Numbered from the stretch's first letter, positions 1-8,467 are shown. The stretch is 64,000 nt of DNA from Leucobacter muris (GCF_004028235.1 NZ_CP035037.1:3147983-3211982), one strand, 5' to 3'. Program-made: numbers and translations. Notes: generated by a model from the letters alone, not told the origin.

Positions 1-83
1 TGTGCAAGCTTTCTGAGCATCAAGTTTCTCCTCTGTCTCTCCATTGAGCCGAAGCGAGTGGCTGTCGCCAGTCGTCAGTCGCC

Positions 84-91
84 TGTATACA
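84..91. promoter_or_regulatory. TGTATACA palindrome, possible operator of the adjacent GntR regulator
   Basis: The 8-bp palindrome TGTATACA lies about 125 bp before the start of the FCD-type GntR gene. Regulators of this family often bind short palindromes of the form TNGTNNNACNA, so autoregulation is possible. The rest of bases 1-214 shows no gene on either strand. It is less GC-rich than its surroundings, as expected of a promoter region. Confidence 0.22.
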
Positions 92-214
92 CGTTAGGAT
101 GATTCCGATAGGTTGTCAATAAAACTGAAACTCCGCTGAAACGATCAGGAAACGCGATGGCACACGATTCGCGAGATCCTCGAGGATGCGGAGATCTGGA
201 GACTGGTAACGAAC

Positions 215-904
215 ATGACTACGTTTCAGCCGGGAAGCGCGCTGCAGCGCGGCCCCTCGCTCGCCGAGCAGGCGTACGACGCGATTCAGGATCTGATCGT
301 CTCCGGCACGATCACGCCGGAGACGATCCTGAGCGAGAACGATCTCGCGCGGCAGCTCTCGGTCAGCAGGTCGCCGCTCCGGGAGGCGATCCGTCGGCTC
401 CAGGACGAGGGCATGCTGAACGAGTCGGGCCCGCGGGGGTTCAGCGTTCCGCCCATCACCTCGGAGTTCGTCACCCAGATCTACCAGGTGCGGCGCGCGC
501 TCGAGGCGGAAGCCGCCTTCCTCGCGAGAGACATCCCCCCGGCGGCGATCGCCCGCGTGCGGGCGCTGATGGAGAAGGTGCGGTCGGAGCTCGCGACGGA
601 CGCGCCCCACCACTCCTTCAGCGAGGCCGACTTCGCCTTCCACGACCTGTACATCGAGCGGTGCGGCAACCCGATGCTGATCCACCTCATCGAGCGCCTC
701 CATGGCCCGCTCGCGCGCGTGCGGGTCTTCGCTGACCCGCTGCACGAGCACCTACGCGCATCCATCGACGAGCACATGGTCGCGCTCGACGCCATGGAGG
801 CGGGATCGCCGGAACTGCTGCGCGACGCCGTCGTGCAACACATCGACGGGATCGCGGCGCGCCTCCTCCGCCACATCAACTTCGGCACCGGCGCAGACGC
901 ATGA
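215..904 (+). CDS. GntR family transcriptional regulator, FCD (FadR-type) subfamily
   Basis: A 229-residue DNA-binding regulator of normal length for the family. The N-terminal winged helix-turn-helix (about residues 15-80) contains LSENDLARQLSVSRSPLREA, the typical GntR recognition helix with its SRSPLREAI core. The C-terminal part (about 90-215) is an all-helical FCD ligand domain with the acidic and histidine positions that usually bind metal and a small acid or sugar acid. Its stop overlaps the start of the following oxidoreductase in an ATGA arrangement, so the two are translationally coupled. It probably controls that gene. The effector is unknown. Confidence 0.88.
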   Translation: MTTFQPGSALQRGPSLAEQAYDAIQDLIVSGTITPETILSENDLARQLSVSRSPLREAIRRLQDEGMLNESGPRGFSVPPITSEFVTQIYQVRRALEAEAAFLARDIPPAAIARVRALMEKVRSELATDAPHHSFSEADFAFHDLYIERCGNPMLIHLIERLHGPLARVRVFADPLHEHLRASIDEHMVALDAMEAGSPELLRDAVVQHIDGIAARLLRHINFGTGADA

Positions 905-2073
905 GCGCACGACGCTCCGCGGCCTCCTCGCCGTCGGCCGTCCGCGTCGCGGTGGCCGGACTCGGCTGGATGGGAGGGCTCCACGCGCGCTGCTACCGGC
1001 GCTTCGCCGAGGCCTACCCGGAGCTCGACGTCTCGTTCTCGCTCGCCGTAGCCGCCAGCCGGGCGGAGTCGCTGCGCGAGGAGGCCGAGCGGCGCTGGGG
1101 GTTCGAGCGGACCGTCGCGGCGCCGGGAGCGGCCGCGACGGCCGCCGACGTCGACCTCGTCTCGATCTGCACCCCGAACTCGGAGCACGCCGATCTCGCC
1201 GTCTCGGCCGCGAACGCCGGCAAGGCGGTCTGGATCGAGAAGCCGGTCGGGCGCACGCTCGAGGAGGTGCAGCGCGTCCACGACGCCGTGCAGCGCAACG
1301 GCACCGTCCTGGTGGTCGGGCACAACTACCGGTCCTCCCCTGCCGTGCGCGAACTGCGCACCCGCATCGCGGACGGCCGCATCGGCACCGTCGAGCACGT
1401 TCGCGGTCACTACGACGCGGGCTTCGCGACCGACCCGGCGGCTCCGCTCACCTGGCGGTTCTCCGAGGCCCAGGCCGGGGGCGGCGCCTCAAGCGACATC
1501 CTGAGCCACCTCATCGATCTCGCGCAGTACCTGAACGGCCCCGTCGCCGAGGTCGTGGGAAGGCTGCGGACGGTTCACGCTTCTCGCCCGCTCCCGGCAG
1601 GCACGGGCGGCCACTTCGGCGGGCGGGCGCTCAACGAGGTCGGCGAGGTCGACAACGACGACATCGCGGTGACACTCGCGTCGTTCGCGAACGGGTCCTT
1701 CGGCACCCTCAACGCGAGCCGCGTATCCCGCTCGGGCGAGAACGCCCTCGTGATCGAGATCCACGGCAGCCTCGGCTACGCGAGCTGGAACTCGGAGCAC
1801 CCCAACGAGTTCCTGTGGCGCGATCGCACCATGTCGGCGGTCTCGAAGGAGTACGTCGACGCGGGCATGCCCGAGTACGGTCGTTTCCTGCCCGGCCCGG
1901 GGCTCGGCATCGGTTTCGACGACGTGAAGCTCATCGAGCTCGGCGAACTGGTGAAGCTGCTCCGCGGCATGCCGTCCGAGGCGGCGACCATCGACGACGC
2001 CCTGCGGGTCGCGAGGGTGGAGGATGCGCTCAGGCGGTCGACGGCATCGGGAAGCTGGATCGCGGTGAGCTAA
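901..2073 (+). CDS. Gfo/Idh/MocA family NAD(P)-dependent oxidoreductase
   Basis: A 390-residue sugar or cyclitol dehydrogenase. The N-terminal Rossmann domain has GLGWMGGLHARCY (about residues 19-31). The family motif EKPVG follows near residue 113. The catalytic D-x-x-x-H appears as SSDILSHLIDLAQ near residue 200. The C-terminal alpha/beta domain contains the RVSRSGENALVIEIHGSLG segment seen in this subfamily. It starts with an ATG that overlaps the stop of the upstream GntR gene, and the two form a small operon. It resembles the oxidoreductase at 7108-8298 more than the IolG proteins of the window. The substrate is not determinable, but a hexoside or inositol isomer is likely from context. 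Confidence 0.9.
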   Translation: MSARRSAASSPSAVRVAVAGLGWMGGLHARCYRRFAEAYPELDVSFSLAVAASRAESLREEAERRWGFERTVAAPGAAATAADVDLVSICTPNSEHADLAVSAANAGKAVWIEKPVGRTLEEVQRVHDAVQRNGTVLVVGHNYRSSPAVRELRTRIADGRIGTVEHVRGHYDAGFATDPAAPLTWRFSEAQAGGGASSDILSHLIDLAQYLNGPVAEVVGRLRTVHASRPLPAGTGGHFGGRALNEVGEVDNDDIAVTLASFANGSFGTLNASRVSRSGENALVIEIHGSLGYASWNSEHPNEFLWRDRTMSAVSKEYVDAGMPEYGRFLPGPGLGIGFDDVKLIELGELVKLLRGMPSEAATIDDALRVARVEDALRRSTASGSWIAVS

Positions 2074-2211
2074 GGGATTCGGCCGCATCGGCAACCGGGA
2101 GTCTCGTCGCGCCGGCGCCCCGAGGCGAAGCGGAGTGGCGCGCCCCCGTTCCTCGGCGGAGGGTCCGCGGCAGCGGAGGGCCGGGGGCCGGGCGCCGGGG
2201 CCGGGCGCCGC

Positions 2212-3264
2212 TCAGCCCGCGGTCGACCCGCGCACCACGAGGCTGGGCAGGATCAGCACCTCGCGCCCGCGGCGGAACGGGCCCGAGGCGGCGAGCAGCG
2301 CCTCGGCCGCCTCGCGCCCGATGCGACGGTTGTGCGGGTCGACGCTGGTGAGCGAGATGCGCGGGATCGCCGCGAGCGTCGAGTCGTCGTAGCCCGTCAC
2401 GCGGCACCCCTCCGGCACTCGCACGCCGCCCTCCTCGAGCGCGGCGATCACCCCGAGCGCGGTGAGGTCGTTCACCGCGACGATCGCCTCGGGCGGCGGG
2501 CCGGCCGCGAGGATGCGCTCCACCGCACGGCGGGCGCCGGCCTCGGTGAAGTCGGCGCGCTCCACCCGGGCCGACTCCCCGAGCCCGCGACGGCCCACGG
2601 CCGCCCGGAAGGCGCGCTCGCGCGACGCCGAGACCGTGCCGCCGTCGCCGCCCACGAAGACGATGCGCTCGAGCCCGCGGTCGACGAGGTGGTCGACCAC
2701 GAGGTCGATGCCCGCGTCGTCGTCCGTGCGCACCGCCGCCACCGTGTCGTCGGTCGCGTCGATCGCGCTCGCCACGACCGTGGGGATCGTGGCGGTCAGG
2801 TCGGACAGCTCGGAGAACTCGGGGATCGTGCCGACCGTCAGCAGCCCCGCGGGGCGGAGGTCGCGCAGCACCGCGAGGTTGTCGCGGTCGAGCACGGGCT
2901 CGCCGCTGCCGTCGTCGACCTGGGCGGTCACGATCATGGTGCGCTGGCCGGCCTCGCTGAGGCGGGCCTTCGCGGCGCCCACGATGTCGGCGAAGATCGG
3001 ATTCGAGAGATTGGAGACGAGGATCGCCACGAGGTCGCGGCGCCCGGCCGAGAGCGACTGCGCGACCAGATTGGGCCGGTAGCCGAGCCGCTCGGCCGCG
3101 CGCAGCACGCGCAGCCTGCGCTCCTCGCTCACGTTCTCGCCGCCGTTGAAGACGAGCGACACGAGCGACTTCGAGACCCCCGCCTCCCGGGCGACGTCGC
3201 GGATCGTGGGCGGGCGAACGGGCGCGGTCGGATCCTGCAGCCGATCCTGGGTCTGCTCCGCCAT
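2212..3264 (-). CDS. LacI family transcriptional regulator
   Basis: A 350-residue repressor. The N-terminal LacI helix-turn-helix reads TIRDVAREAGVSKSLVSLVF, followed by the hinge helix RPNLVAQSLSAGR, then a periplasmic-binding-protein-like effector domain with FVGGDGGT and VTGYDDSTLAAIPRISLTSV at the end. I chose the ATG at 3264 because GGAGGTGACG directly precedes it. An upstream in-frame ATG at 3309, with a weaker AGGA, would add 15 residues. It is the last gene of a minus-strand run after iolG, the isomerase and the 59-residue protein, so it may be co-transcribed with them. The KSLVSLV recognition helix is almost identical to that of the second LacI protein at 5870-6964, so the two may read similar operators. 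Confidence 0.88.
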   Translation of the reverse strand: MAEQTQDRLQDPTAPVRPPTIRDVAREAGVSKSLVSLVFNGGENVSEERRLRVLRAAERLGYRPNLVAQSLSAGRRDLVAILVSNLSNPIFADIVGAAKARLSEAGQRTMIVTAQVDDGSGEPVLDRDNLAVLRDLRPAGLLTVGTIPEFSELSDLTATIPTVVASAIDATDDTVAAVRTDDDAGIDLVVDHLVDRGLERIVFVGGDGGTVSASRERAFRAAVGRRGLGESARVERADFTEAGARRAVERILAAGPPPEAIVAVNDLTALGVIAALEEGGVRVPEGCRVTGYDDSTLAAIPRISLTSVDPHNRRIGREAAEALLAASGPFRRGREVLILPSLVVRGSTAG

Positions 3265-3335
3265 CGTCACCTCCGCCGCCTCACCGGTCGCCGCACTCCG
3301 CTGCGGCATCCCTCACATCCTAGGGCTCGGCGCGG

Positions 3336-3515
3336 TCACTCGCCCGGGACCGGAGGCGCCGGAGTGCTCGCCGGATCGGAGAAGAAGCGGAAGATACCGC
3401 CCTCGCCCAGCCCCTCGCCGCCCTGGCCGAGATACCAGAGGAAGCCGAGCGCCCCGGCGATCAGCACGGCGAACACCACCGCGCGGTAGGCGTTGCGCTC
3501 ACGATCCCCGCTCAC
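3336..3515 (-). CDS. Small single-pass membrane protein, 59 residues, unknown function
   Basis: A short reading frame with a GTG start at 3515 and TGA at 3336-3338. The product has a basic N-terminus (SGDRERNAYR), one hydrophobic segment (about residues 12-30, AVVFAVLIAGALGFLWYLG), a glycine-rich linker and a proline-rich tail ending PAPPVPGE. The start is only 9 bp after the stop of the upstream isomerase gene, which suggests translational coupling. No strong ribosome binding site is visible. I do not recognise the family. Support comes from the clear membrane-protein composition and the tight spacing rather than from a known domain. Confidence 0.55.
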   Translation of the reverse strand: MSGDRERNAYRAVVFAVLIAGALGFLWYLGQGGEGLGEGGIFRFFSDPASTPAPPVPGE

Positions 3516-3524
3516 GATCCGAGC

Positions 3525-4349
3525 CTACGCACTCGCGCCGGAGCCGGCGCCGGGGCCGTCGGCGCCCGGTCCCTCGCCGAACGCCGCCGCGAAGGCGTCG
3601 AGTGCGGCGTCCGGATCGCCGCTGGCCCAGGCCTCCATGCCGATCACGCCTTCGTAGCCGAGCCGGCGCAGCGCGGCGGCGACGGCTTCGTAGCGGATCT
3701 CCCCGGTGCCGGGCTCACAGCGGCCGGGCACGTCGGCGACCTGGATCTCCCCGATCCACGGCAGGGCCTCGGTGACGAGCGAGACGAGGTTCCCCTCGCC
3801 GATCTGCGCATGGTACAGGTCGAGGTTGAGGCGCATGCCGGGCCGGTCGACCGCCCGCACGAGCGCGAGGGTGTCGGCCGCTCGCGCGAACGGGGTGCCC
3901 GGGTGGTCGACCGCGAGGTTGAGGTTCTCGAGCACGAAGGTGCGCCCCGTCTCCTCGCCGAGCGCGGCGAGCTCGCGCAGGGTGTCGGCGGCGCGGATCC
4001 AGTCGTCGCCGTCCACGCTCTCGCGGGGCACGACCGGCAGGCCGCCCTCGCCGAGACCCGTGCCGTGCAGGTTGAGGCGGGGCGAGTCGATGACCTCGGC
4101 GGCGCGCAGCGACTCCCGCGCGGTGGCGATCAGCTCGGCGCGGCCCTCGTCGGTCGTGAGGTCGCCGCGCAGGTAGCCCGTCATCGACGAGAACTCGGCG
4201 CCGGTCGCGGCGAGCGCGGCGAGGTCCTTCGAGCTCCAGTCCCAGATCTCGACGAGGAAGCCCCGGTCGTGGATGCGGCGCACGCGCTCCTCGAACGGCA
4301 GTTCGAGGAAGAGCATCTCCGCGCAGGCGGCGAGTCGGTAGGTCATCAT
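3525..4349 (-). CDS. Hydroxypyruvate isomerase-like TIM-barrel protein
   Basis: A sugar-phosphate isomerase/epimerase of the xylose-isomerase-like TIM barrel fold, 274 residues. The C-terminal half carries the Hyi-type sequence MRLNLDLYHAQIGEGNL, then IGEIQVADVPGRCEPGTGEI and a final IGMEAW. The upstream metal ligand glutamate lies in FVLENLNLAVDHPG. The start at 4349 (MMTYRLAACAEML) follows GAGAGGGCCG; the second ATG at 4346 is equally possible, while a longer upstream extension is only low-complexity proline/serine. It lies 43 bp after iolG and probably shares its promoter. In the family such enzymes interconvert hydroxypyruvate and tartronate semialdehyde or epimerise keto-inositols. I cannot choose between these from sequence. 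Confidence 0.82.
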   Translation of the reverse strand: MMTYRLAACAEMLFLELPFEERVRRIHDRGFLVEIWDWSSKDLAALAATGAEFSSMTGYLRGDLTTDEGRAELIATARESLRAAEVIDSPRLNLHGTGLGEGGLPVVPRESVDGDDWIRAADTLRELAALGEETGRTFVLENLNLAVDHPGTPFARAADTLALVRAVDRPGMRLNLDLYHAQIGEGNLVSLVTEALPWIGEIQVADVPGRCEPGTGEIRYEAVAAALRRLGYEGVIGMEAWASGDPDAALDAFAAAFGEGPGADGPGAGSGASA

Positions 4350-4392
4350 CGGCCCTCTCGGTGGACGTGGTGGTGCGGTCGGCGGGGCCGGC

Positions 4393-5400
4393 TCAGAGCT
4401 CGACGGGCACCGCGACGCCCTCCACGGCGGAGCGCTGGGCGGCATCGGCGAGGACGAGGGCGGCGCGACCGTCCTCGAACGTGGGGCTGGTCGACGCCTC
4501 GCCCCGCACGAGCTTCACGAACTCCACGAGCTCATCGGCGTAGGCCTGCGCGTAGCGCTCGAGGAAGAAGGCGCCGAAGGCGGGCTTCGCGTCGACCGCC
4601 GCGGCCGTCGAGGCGCTCACGAGGCTGGTGGGCGCATTGGCGACCTGCAGCATGCCGTTGGCGCCGAAGGCCTCGATCCGCTGGTCGTAGCCGATCGCGC
4701 TGTGCCGCGAGTTGACGATGGTGACCACCGCGCCCGAGGCGGTGCGCAGCGTGGTGACGGCCGTGTCGAAGTCGCCGTGCTGGCGGGCGCCGGGGTCGAA
4801 GGCCTGCGTGCCGGTGGCGCTGACCGACACGATCTCGGGCAGGAAGAAGCGGGCCATGTCGAAGTCGTGGATCGTCATGTCGCGGAAGATGCCGCCCGAG
4901 ACCGCGACGTAGTCGGCCGGCGGGGCGGCCGGGTCGCGGCTGATGATGATGAGCTGCTCGAGCTCGCCGATCTCGCCCGCGGCGACGCGGGCCCGCACCG
5001 CGGCGAAGTCGCGGTCGAAGCGGCGGTTGAAGCCGAGCGCGACGGGCACGCCGCTCGATGCCACCAGCGGGCGCAGTGCATCGACGCGAGCGATGTCGAG
5101 GTCGATGGGCTTCTCGCAGAGCACGGGCAGGCCGGCCTTGACCGAGGCCTCGATGAGATCGACGTGGGTGGGGGTGGGCGAGGCGATGAGCACGGCGTCG
5201 ATCTCGCCCGACGCGATGAGCGCTTCCGGAGAGTCGGTCGCGGTGCCGCCGAAGCGCTCGACCACACCGCGGGCGCCGTCGACGAACGGGTCGGCCACCC
5301 ACGAGAGCGCCGCGTCGGGGGCGGCGGCGATGCTGGCGGCGTGCACCTGGCCGATGCGGCCGGTGCCGATGAGTCCGAAACGAACCGGGGTCTGCGTCAT
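4393..5400 (-). CDS. iolG: Inositol 2-dehydrogenase
   Basis: A 335-residue NAD-dependent cyclitol dehydrogenase of the Gfo/Idh/MocA family. It has the Rossmann motif GLIGTGRIGQVHA at residues 9-21, the EKPID motif after LCEKP, the catalytic D-x-x-x-H in GGIFRDMTIHDFDMARFFL, and the NSRHSAIGYDQRIEAFG segment that is typical of inositol 2-dehydrogenases. A good ribosome binding site (GAGGAA, 8 bases spacing) precedes the ATG. Upstream lies an operator-like word nearly identical to the one before iolE, so it is probably under the same inositol repressor. It is followed by an isomerase, the small membrane protein and a LacI regulator. It may oxidise a different inositol isomer from the iolG at 14061-15077. 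Confidence 0.9.
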   Translation of the reverse strand: MTQTPVRFGLIGTGRIGQVHAASIAAAPDAALSWVADPFVDGARGVVERFGGTATDSPEALIASGEIDAVLIASPTPTHVDLIEASVKAGLPVLCEKPIDLDIARVDALRPLVASSGVPVALGFNRRFDRDFAAVRARVAAGEIGELEQLIIISRDPAAPPADYVAVSGGIFRDMTIHDFDMARFFLPEIVSVSATGTQAFDPGARQHGDFDTAVTTLRTASGAVVTIVNSRHSAIGYDQRIEAFGANGMLQVANAPTSLVSASTAAAVDAKPAFGAFFLERYAQAYADELVEFVKLVRGEASTSPTFEDGRAALVLADAAQRSAVEGVAVPVEL

Positions 5401-5451
5401 TGCGTGGTTCCTCTGGGTCTGGGCCGGGCTGCGAGGATCACCCTCGCCCGG

Positions 5452-5465
5452 TTTGATAAGACAAT
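5452..5465. promoter_or_regulatory. IolR-type operator candidate upstream of iolG
   Basis: The sequence TTTGATAAGACAAT matches TTTGATATGACAAT upstream of iolE at 13 of 14 positions. It lies just downstream of a good minus-strand -10 hexamer (TATACT, 5478-5483), so a bound repressor would block transcription of iolG. No convincing -35 at 17 bp is visible. The nearest candidate, TTGTAC, is only 14 bp away. Confidence 0.5.
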
Positions 5466-5580
5466 TGGGTCGCGATCAGTATACGACTATTGGACCGGTA
5501 CAAATAGAGCCGCGTCGCCGAGCCCCGGCGGTCGTCGCCCACGGCGCTCCGGAGCCGCGCCGAGCACCGGGCTTCCCGCG

Positions 5581-5703
5581 CCCCCGGCCCCAGCCCCGAC
5601 CCCCAACCCCGGCCCCAACCCCCAACCCCCAACCCCGACCCCAATCCCCAAACCTCCAACCCCCCAACCTCCAGACCCCCAAACCTCCAAACCTCCGAAT
5701 CCC
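5581..5703. repeat. C-rich / G-rich low-complexity tract with quadruplex potential
   Basis: About 120 bp of degenerate tandem repeats of CCCCCAAC, CCCCGAC and CCTCCAAAC units on the plus strand. At 5613-5636 the minus strand reads four runs of four or five G separated by TT, which is a textbook G-quadruplex motif. The tract lies between the iolG promoter and the end of the LacI gene at 5870. A read-through transcript of that LacI gene would carry the G-rich version. Long glycine-rich reading frames through it are artefacts of composition. Confidence 0.8.
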
Positions 5704-5709
5704 GCCTTC

Positions 5710-5777
5710 CAGCACCGATCGACCCTCAAGCACCGAATGGAGCGGGACAACGGGTGCTCGTGCGTCGATCGGTGCTG
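5710..5777. repeat. Inverted repeat with 14-bp arms
   Basis: The arms CAGCACCGATCGAC (5710-5723) and GTCGATCGGTGCTG (5764-5777) are perfect reverse complements separated by 40 bp. The loop contains a second imperfect pair, AGCACCG and GGGTGCT, so the whole can fold into a two-part hairpin. It directly adjoins the C-rich tract. Together with that tract it fills the 469-bp gap between iolG and the LacI gene. It could be a transcription terminator for LacI or the remnant of a mobile repeat. Confidence 0.6.
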
Positions 5778-5869
5778 TTGGGGGCGGCGGGCCGCAGGGG
5801 GGCGCGAAGGGATCGCAGGGGGCGCGGAGGGATCGCCGGAGCGCGACAGCGCGACAGCGCGGCAGCGCC

Positions 5870-6964
5870 TCAGGCGCGCGCGGCCGTCGAGCGCCGCAGC
5901 ACGAGCCCGGGAGTGAGCAGCCCGCCCGCATCGGGCTCGCCGCCCGTCGCGTCGGGGTCGACGAAGCCGCCCCCGCGCGCGACCGAGGCACGATCGGCGG
6001 CCTCCTCTGAACCCGGACGCTCCGCTCCGCCCGCGATCAGCGCGACGAGCGCGCGACCCGCAGCCTCGCCCAGCTCTCGCGGGTCACCGCTCACGGAGGT
6101 CAGCGAGACGAGCTCGTATGCCGCGAGCGGCGAGTCGTCGTAGCCGACCACTGACAGGTCGCGCGGCACCTCGAGGCCGCGATCCCGGGCCGCGCCGATC
6201 ACACCCACCGCCATCGGGTCGTTCACGGCGAACACCGCGGTGGGGGGCGATTCGGAACCGGTTCGGGATCCGGATCCCGCGAACAGCCCGGCCGCAGCCG
6301 CGCGCCCCGCGGCCTCGCTCGTCTGCTGCGCCCGCAGCACCCGCGGGGGCAGGCCGCGATCCCGCATCTCGGCGAGATAGCCCGCCTCGCGAGTCGCAGC
6401 GCTCGCGCCGGGCCCGCCGACGCACACGATGTCGCGGTGCCCGAGGTCGGCGAGGTGCGCGGTGGCGAGCCGGCCCCCCGCGGTCTCGTCGCTCGCGATG
6501 ACCGGCGCCCCCGGCAGACGGAGCGATCGTGTGCCGAGCACCACCGCGGGCACGCTCAGCCGCGCGGCGGACTCGGCGGGCGCCTCGCCGGCGAGCACGA
6601 CGCCGTCGACCCGCAGCGAGCGGAACACCTCGAGCGGGTCGAGCCCGAGATGAGCGTTGAGGGCGGCGTCGGCCACGCTGAGGCTGTAGCCGCCGTCGGC
6701 GACGGCCGCGCGCAGCCCGGCGAGCGCGGGCGCGAACCACAGGTTCTCGAACTCGTCGACGACCACGCCGATGCCGCGCGTGCGCGTTCCGGCGAGCCCG
6801 GCCGCGAGGCGGCTCGGCGTGTAGTCGAGCTCGGCGACGGCCGCGAGCACCGCCGCGCGCTTCTCGTCGCTCACCCGGGGGGAGTCGCGCAGCACGAGCG
6901 AGACGAGGGACTTCGAGACGCCCGCGCGCTCGGCCACGTCGTAGATGGTGGGCGGTCTGCGCAT
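5870..6964 (-). CDS. LacI family transcriptional regulator, divergent from an oxidoreductase/isomerase operon
   Basis: A 364-residue repressor. The LacI helix-turn-helix TIYDVAERAGVSKSLVSLVL is at residues 6-25, the hinge YTPSRLAAGLAG near residue 55, and an effector-binding domain follows, ending with VVGYDDSPLAAYELVSLTSV and a variable tail. The start has a strong ribosome binding site (GAGGAG). It is transcribed away from the oxidoreductase at 7108, and a perfect LacI-type palindrome lies in the shared promoter region at 7028-7041, so it is very likely the repressor of that operon and perhaps of itself. The effector is unknown; an inositol or a keto-sugar is a reasonable guess from the neighbours. 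Confidence 0.88.
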   Translation of the reverse strand: MRRPPTIYDVAERAGVSKSLVSLVLRDSPRVSDEKRAAVLAAVAELDYTPSRLAAGLAGTRTRGIGVVVDEFENLWFAPALAGLRAAVADGGYSLSVADAALNAHLGLDPLEVFRSLRVDGVVLAGEAPAESAARLSVPAVVLGTRSLRLPGAPVIASDETAGGRLATAHLADLGHRDIVCVGGPGASAATREAGYLAEMRDRGLPPRVLRAQQTSEAAGRAAAAGLFAGSGSRTGSESPPTAVFAVNDPMAVGVIGAARDRGLEVPRDLSVVGYDDSPLAAYELVSLTSVSGDPRELGEAAGRALVALIAGGAERPGSEEAADRASVARGGGFVDPDATGGEPDAGGLLTPGLVLRRSTAARA

Positions 6965-6989
6965 CGGGATCTCCTCTCGGTGTTTCGCG

Positions 6990-7019
6990 TTGACAGCGGC
7001 GACCAGTCAAGGTTAGCGT
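6990..7019 (+). promoter_or_regulatory. Sigma-70 type promoter of the 7108 oxidoreductase operon
   Basis: A perfect -35 box TTGACA at 6990-6995 is followed after 18 bp by TAGCGT at 7014-7019 as -10. The predicted transcription start, near 7026, falls just before the LacI palindrome. Confidence 0.6.
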
Positions 7020-7027
7020 GATCCTCA

Positions 7028-7041
7028 TTGGAGCGCTCCAA
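7028..7041. promoter_or_regulatory. LacI-type operator, perfect 14-bp palindrome
   Basis: TTGGAGCGCTCCAA is a perfect palindrome with the central CG-containing core (AGCGCT) typical of LacI/GalR operators. It begins about two bases after the predicted transcription start of the oxidoreductase gene and lies between that gene and the divergent LacI gene, the classical place for a repressor site. Confidence 0.78.
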
Positions 7042-7107
7042 CGCAATGTGACATACGCGCTCCGCCGTCTCCGCACCCCTCCACCGCCCTCCGAAAGGAC
7101 CAGATCC

Positions 7108-8298
7108 GTGACCGCATCACTCGGCGTCGCCGTCATCGGCGCAGGCATGGCCGGCAAGGCCCACGCCGCCGCCTACCGCGCAGCCTCCACGCTCTACAAG
7201 CCCACGCTGCCCCCCATCCGCCTCGCCTCGATCGCCGACATCAACGTCGAACTCGGCGCCGAGGCCGCCGCTCGCTACGGCTTCGAACGCCACGACTCCG
7301 ACTGGCGCGCCATCGTCGACGACGACGGCATCGACGTGGTGAGCGTGGTCGTGGCGAACTTCCTGCACCGCGAGATCGTCGAGGCCCTGCTCGCCGCGGG
7401 CAAGCACGTGCTCTGCGAGAAGCCGCTGAGCGACACCATCGACGACGCGCGCGCCATGGCCGAGGCCGCGCGCGCCGCCGCAGACCGAGGCGCGCTCGCC
7501 CGCATCGGCTACAGCTACCTGCGCGCCCCGGGCATCGCCTTCATTCGCAGCCTCATCGACGACGGTCGCCTCGGCGACGTGCTGCACTTCTCGGGTCGCT
7601 ACTGGACCGACTACGGCTGCCGACCCGACGCGCCCATGAGCTGGCGATACCAGGGCCCCGCCGGATCGGGCGCCCTCGGTGACGTCGGCAGCCACCTCAG
7701 CTACATCGCCGAGTACCTCTGCGGCGACGTTCAGCGGGTCTCGGGCGGCCGCTTCCACACCTCGATCACCGAGCGCCCGAAGCCGCTCGGCGCCGTCGTC
7801 GGTCACACCCGCGGCAACGTGAGCGACGAGCTCGCGCCGGTCGAGAACGACGATTACGCCACCTTCAATGCGCAGTTCGAGCGCTGCGTCGGCACGCTCG
7901 AGGTATCGCGCGTCGCCGCCGGGCACCCGAACGACCTCTCCCTCGAGATCTTCGGCTCGAAGGGCGCCGCACGCTGGAGCCAGACCAATCCCGGCCAGGT
8001 CGAGGTCATGCTGCACGACGAGCAGACCGACCTCGCCGGCTACCGTACCGTGCCGCTCGGCCCCGAGCACCCCCACTACGCCGGGGGCTGGGCGATGGAT
8101 GCACCGGGTGTCGGCATCGGCCAGAACGACCTGTTCGTGCACCAGGCCCGCGCATTCCTCGAGGAGGTCGCAGGCATCCCGGAGGCCGAATCGCTGCCCC
8201 GCTGCCGCACCTTCGACGACGGCGTGCACAACATGGAGTTCCTCGCCGCGGTGGCGGAGTCGGCCGCGCGGGGCGGATCCGAGATCACGGTGCGCTGA
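7108..8298 (+). CDS. Gfo/Idh/MocA family oxidoreductase (keto-sugar or inositol dehydrogenase type)
   Basis: A 396-residue NAD(P)-dependent dehydrogenase. It has a Rossmann motif AVIGAGMAGKAHAAAYR near the N-terminus, EKPLSDT (EKP motif), and the catalytic D-x-x-x-H in GALGDVGSHLSYIAEYL. I use the GTG at 7108 because GAAAGGA precedes it by 8 bases; a more upstream start would lie inside the promoter and operator. It is followed by a TIM-barrel isomerase and controlled by the LacI palindrome. Its size and C-terminal part resemble the 901-2073 protein. Pairs of such an oxidoreductase with a TIM-barrel partner occur in glucoside 3-dehydrogenase / 3-keto-sugar systems (for example YcjS/YcjR), so a 3-keto-glycoside role is possible, but the substrate is not shown by sequence. 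Confidence 0.88.
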   Translation: MTASLGVAVIGAGMAGKAHAAAYRAASTLYKPTLPPIRLASIADINVELGAEAAARYGFERHDSDWRAIVDDDGIDVVSVVVANFLHREIVEALLAAGKHVLCEKPLSDTIDDARAMAEAARAAADRGALARIGYSYLRAPGIAFIRSLIDDGRLGDVLHFSGRYWTDYGCRPDAPMSWRYQGPAGSGALGDVGSHLSYIAEYLCGDVQRVSGGRFHTSITERPKPLGAVVGHTRGNVSDELAPVENDDYATFNAQFERCVGTLEVSRVAAGHPNDLSLEIFGSKGAARWSQTNPGQVEVMLHDEQTDLAGYRTVPLGPEHPHYAGGWAMDAPGVGIGQNDLFVHQARAFLEEVAGIPEAESLPRCRTFDDGVHNMEFLAAVAESAARGGSEITVR

Positions 8299-8467
8299 TC
8301 CCGCCCAGCACCGGCTCCGAGCCCCTTCCCCACCCGCCGCTCCCCCGCCCACCGGTGCGGCTCGCCAGTCCCGGCCCCCAACCGGCTTCGACGAGCGGGC
8401 AGCCAGTCGGGCAACCGAGCAACCAAGCAAGCCCCCGAGCAACCACCTTCAACAGAAAGCACCGCAC

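Noticed and set aside
5581..5703. CRISPR-like array
   Set aside because: Units are short, degenerate and contiguous, without spacers, and no cas genes are present.
5487..5750. Glycine-rich reading frame through the C-rich tract on the minus strand
   Set aside because: The repeats GGxGVGxG arise only from the low-complexity tract. There is no ribosome binding site or family match.
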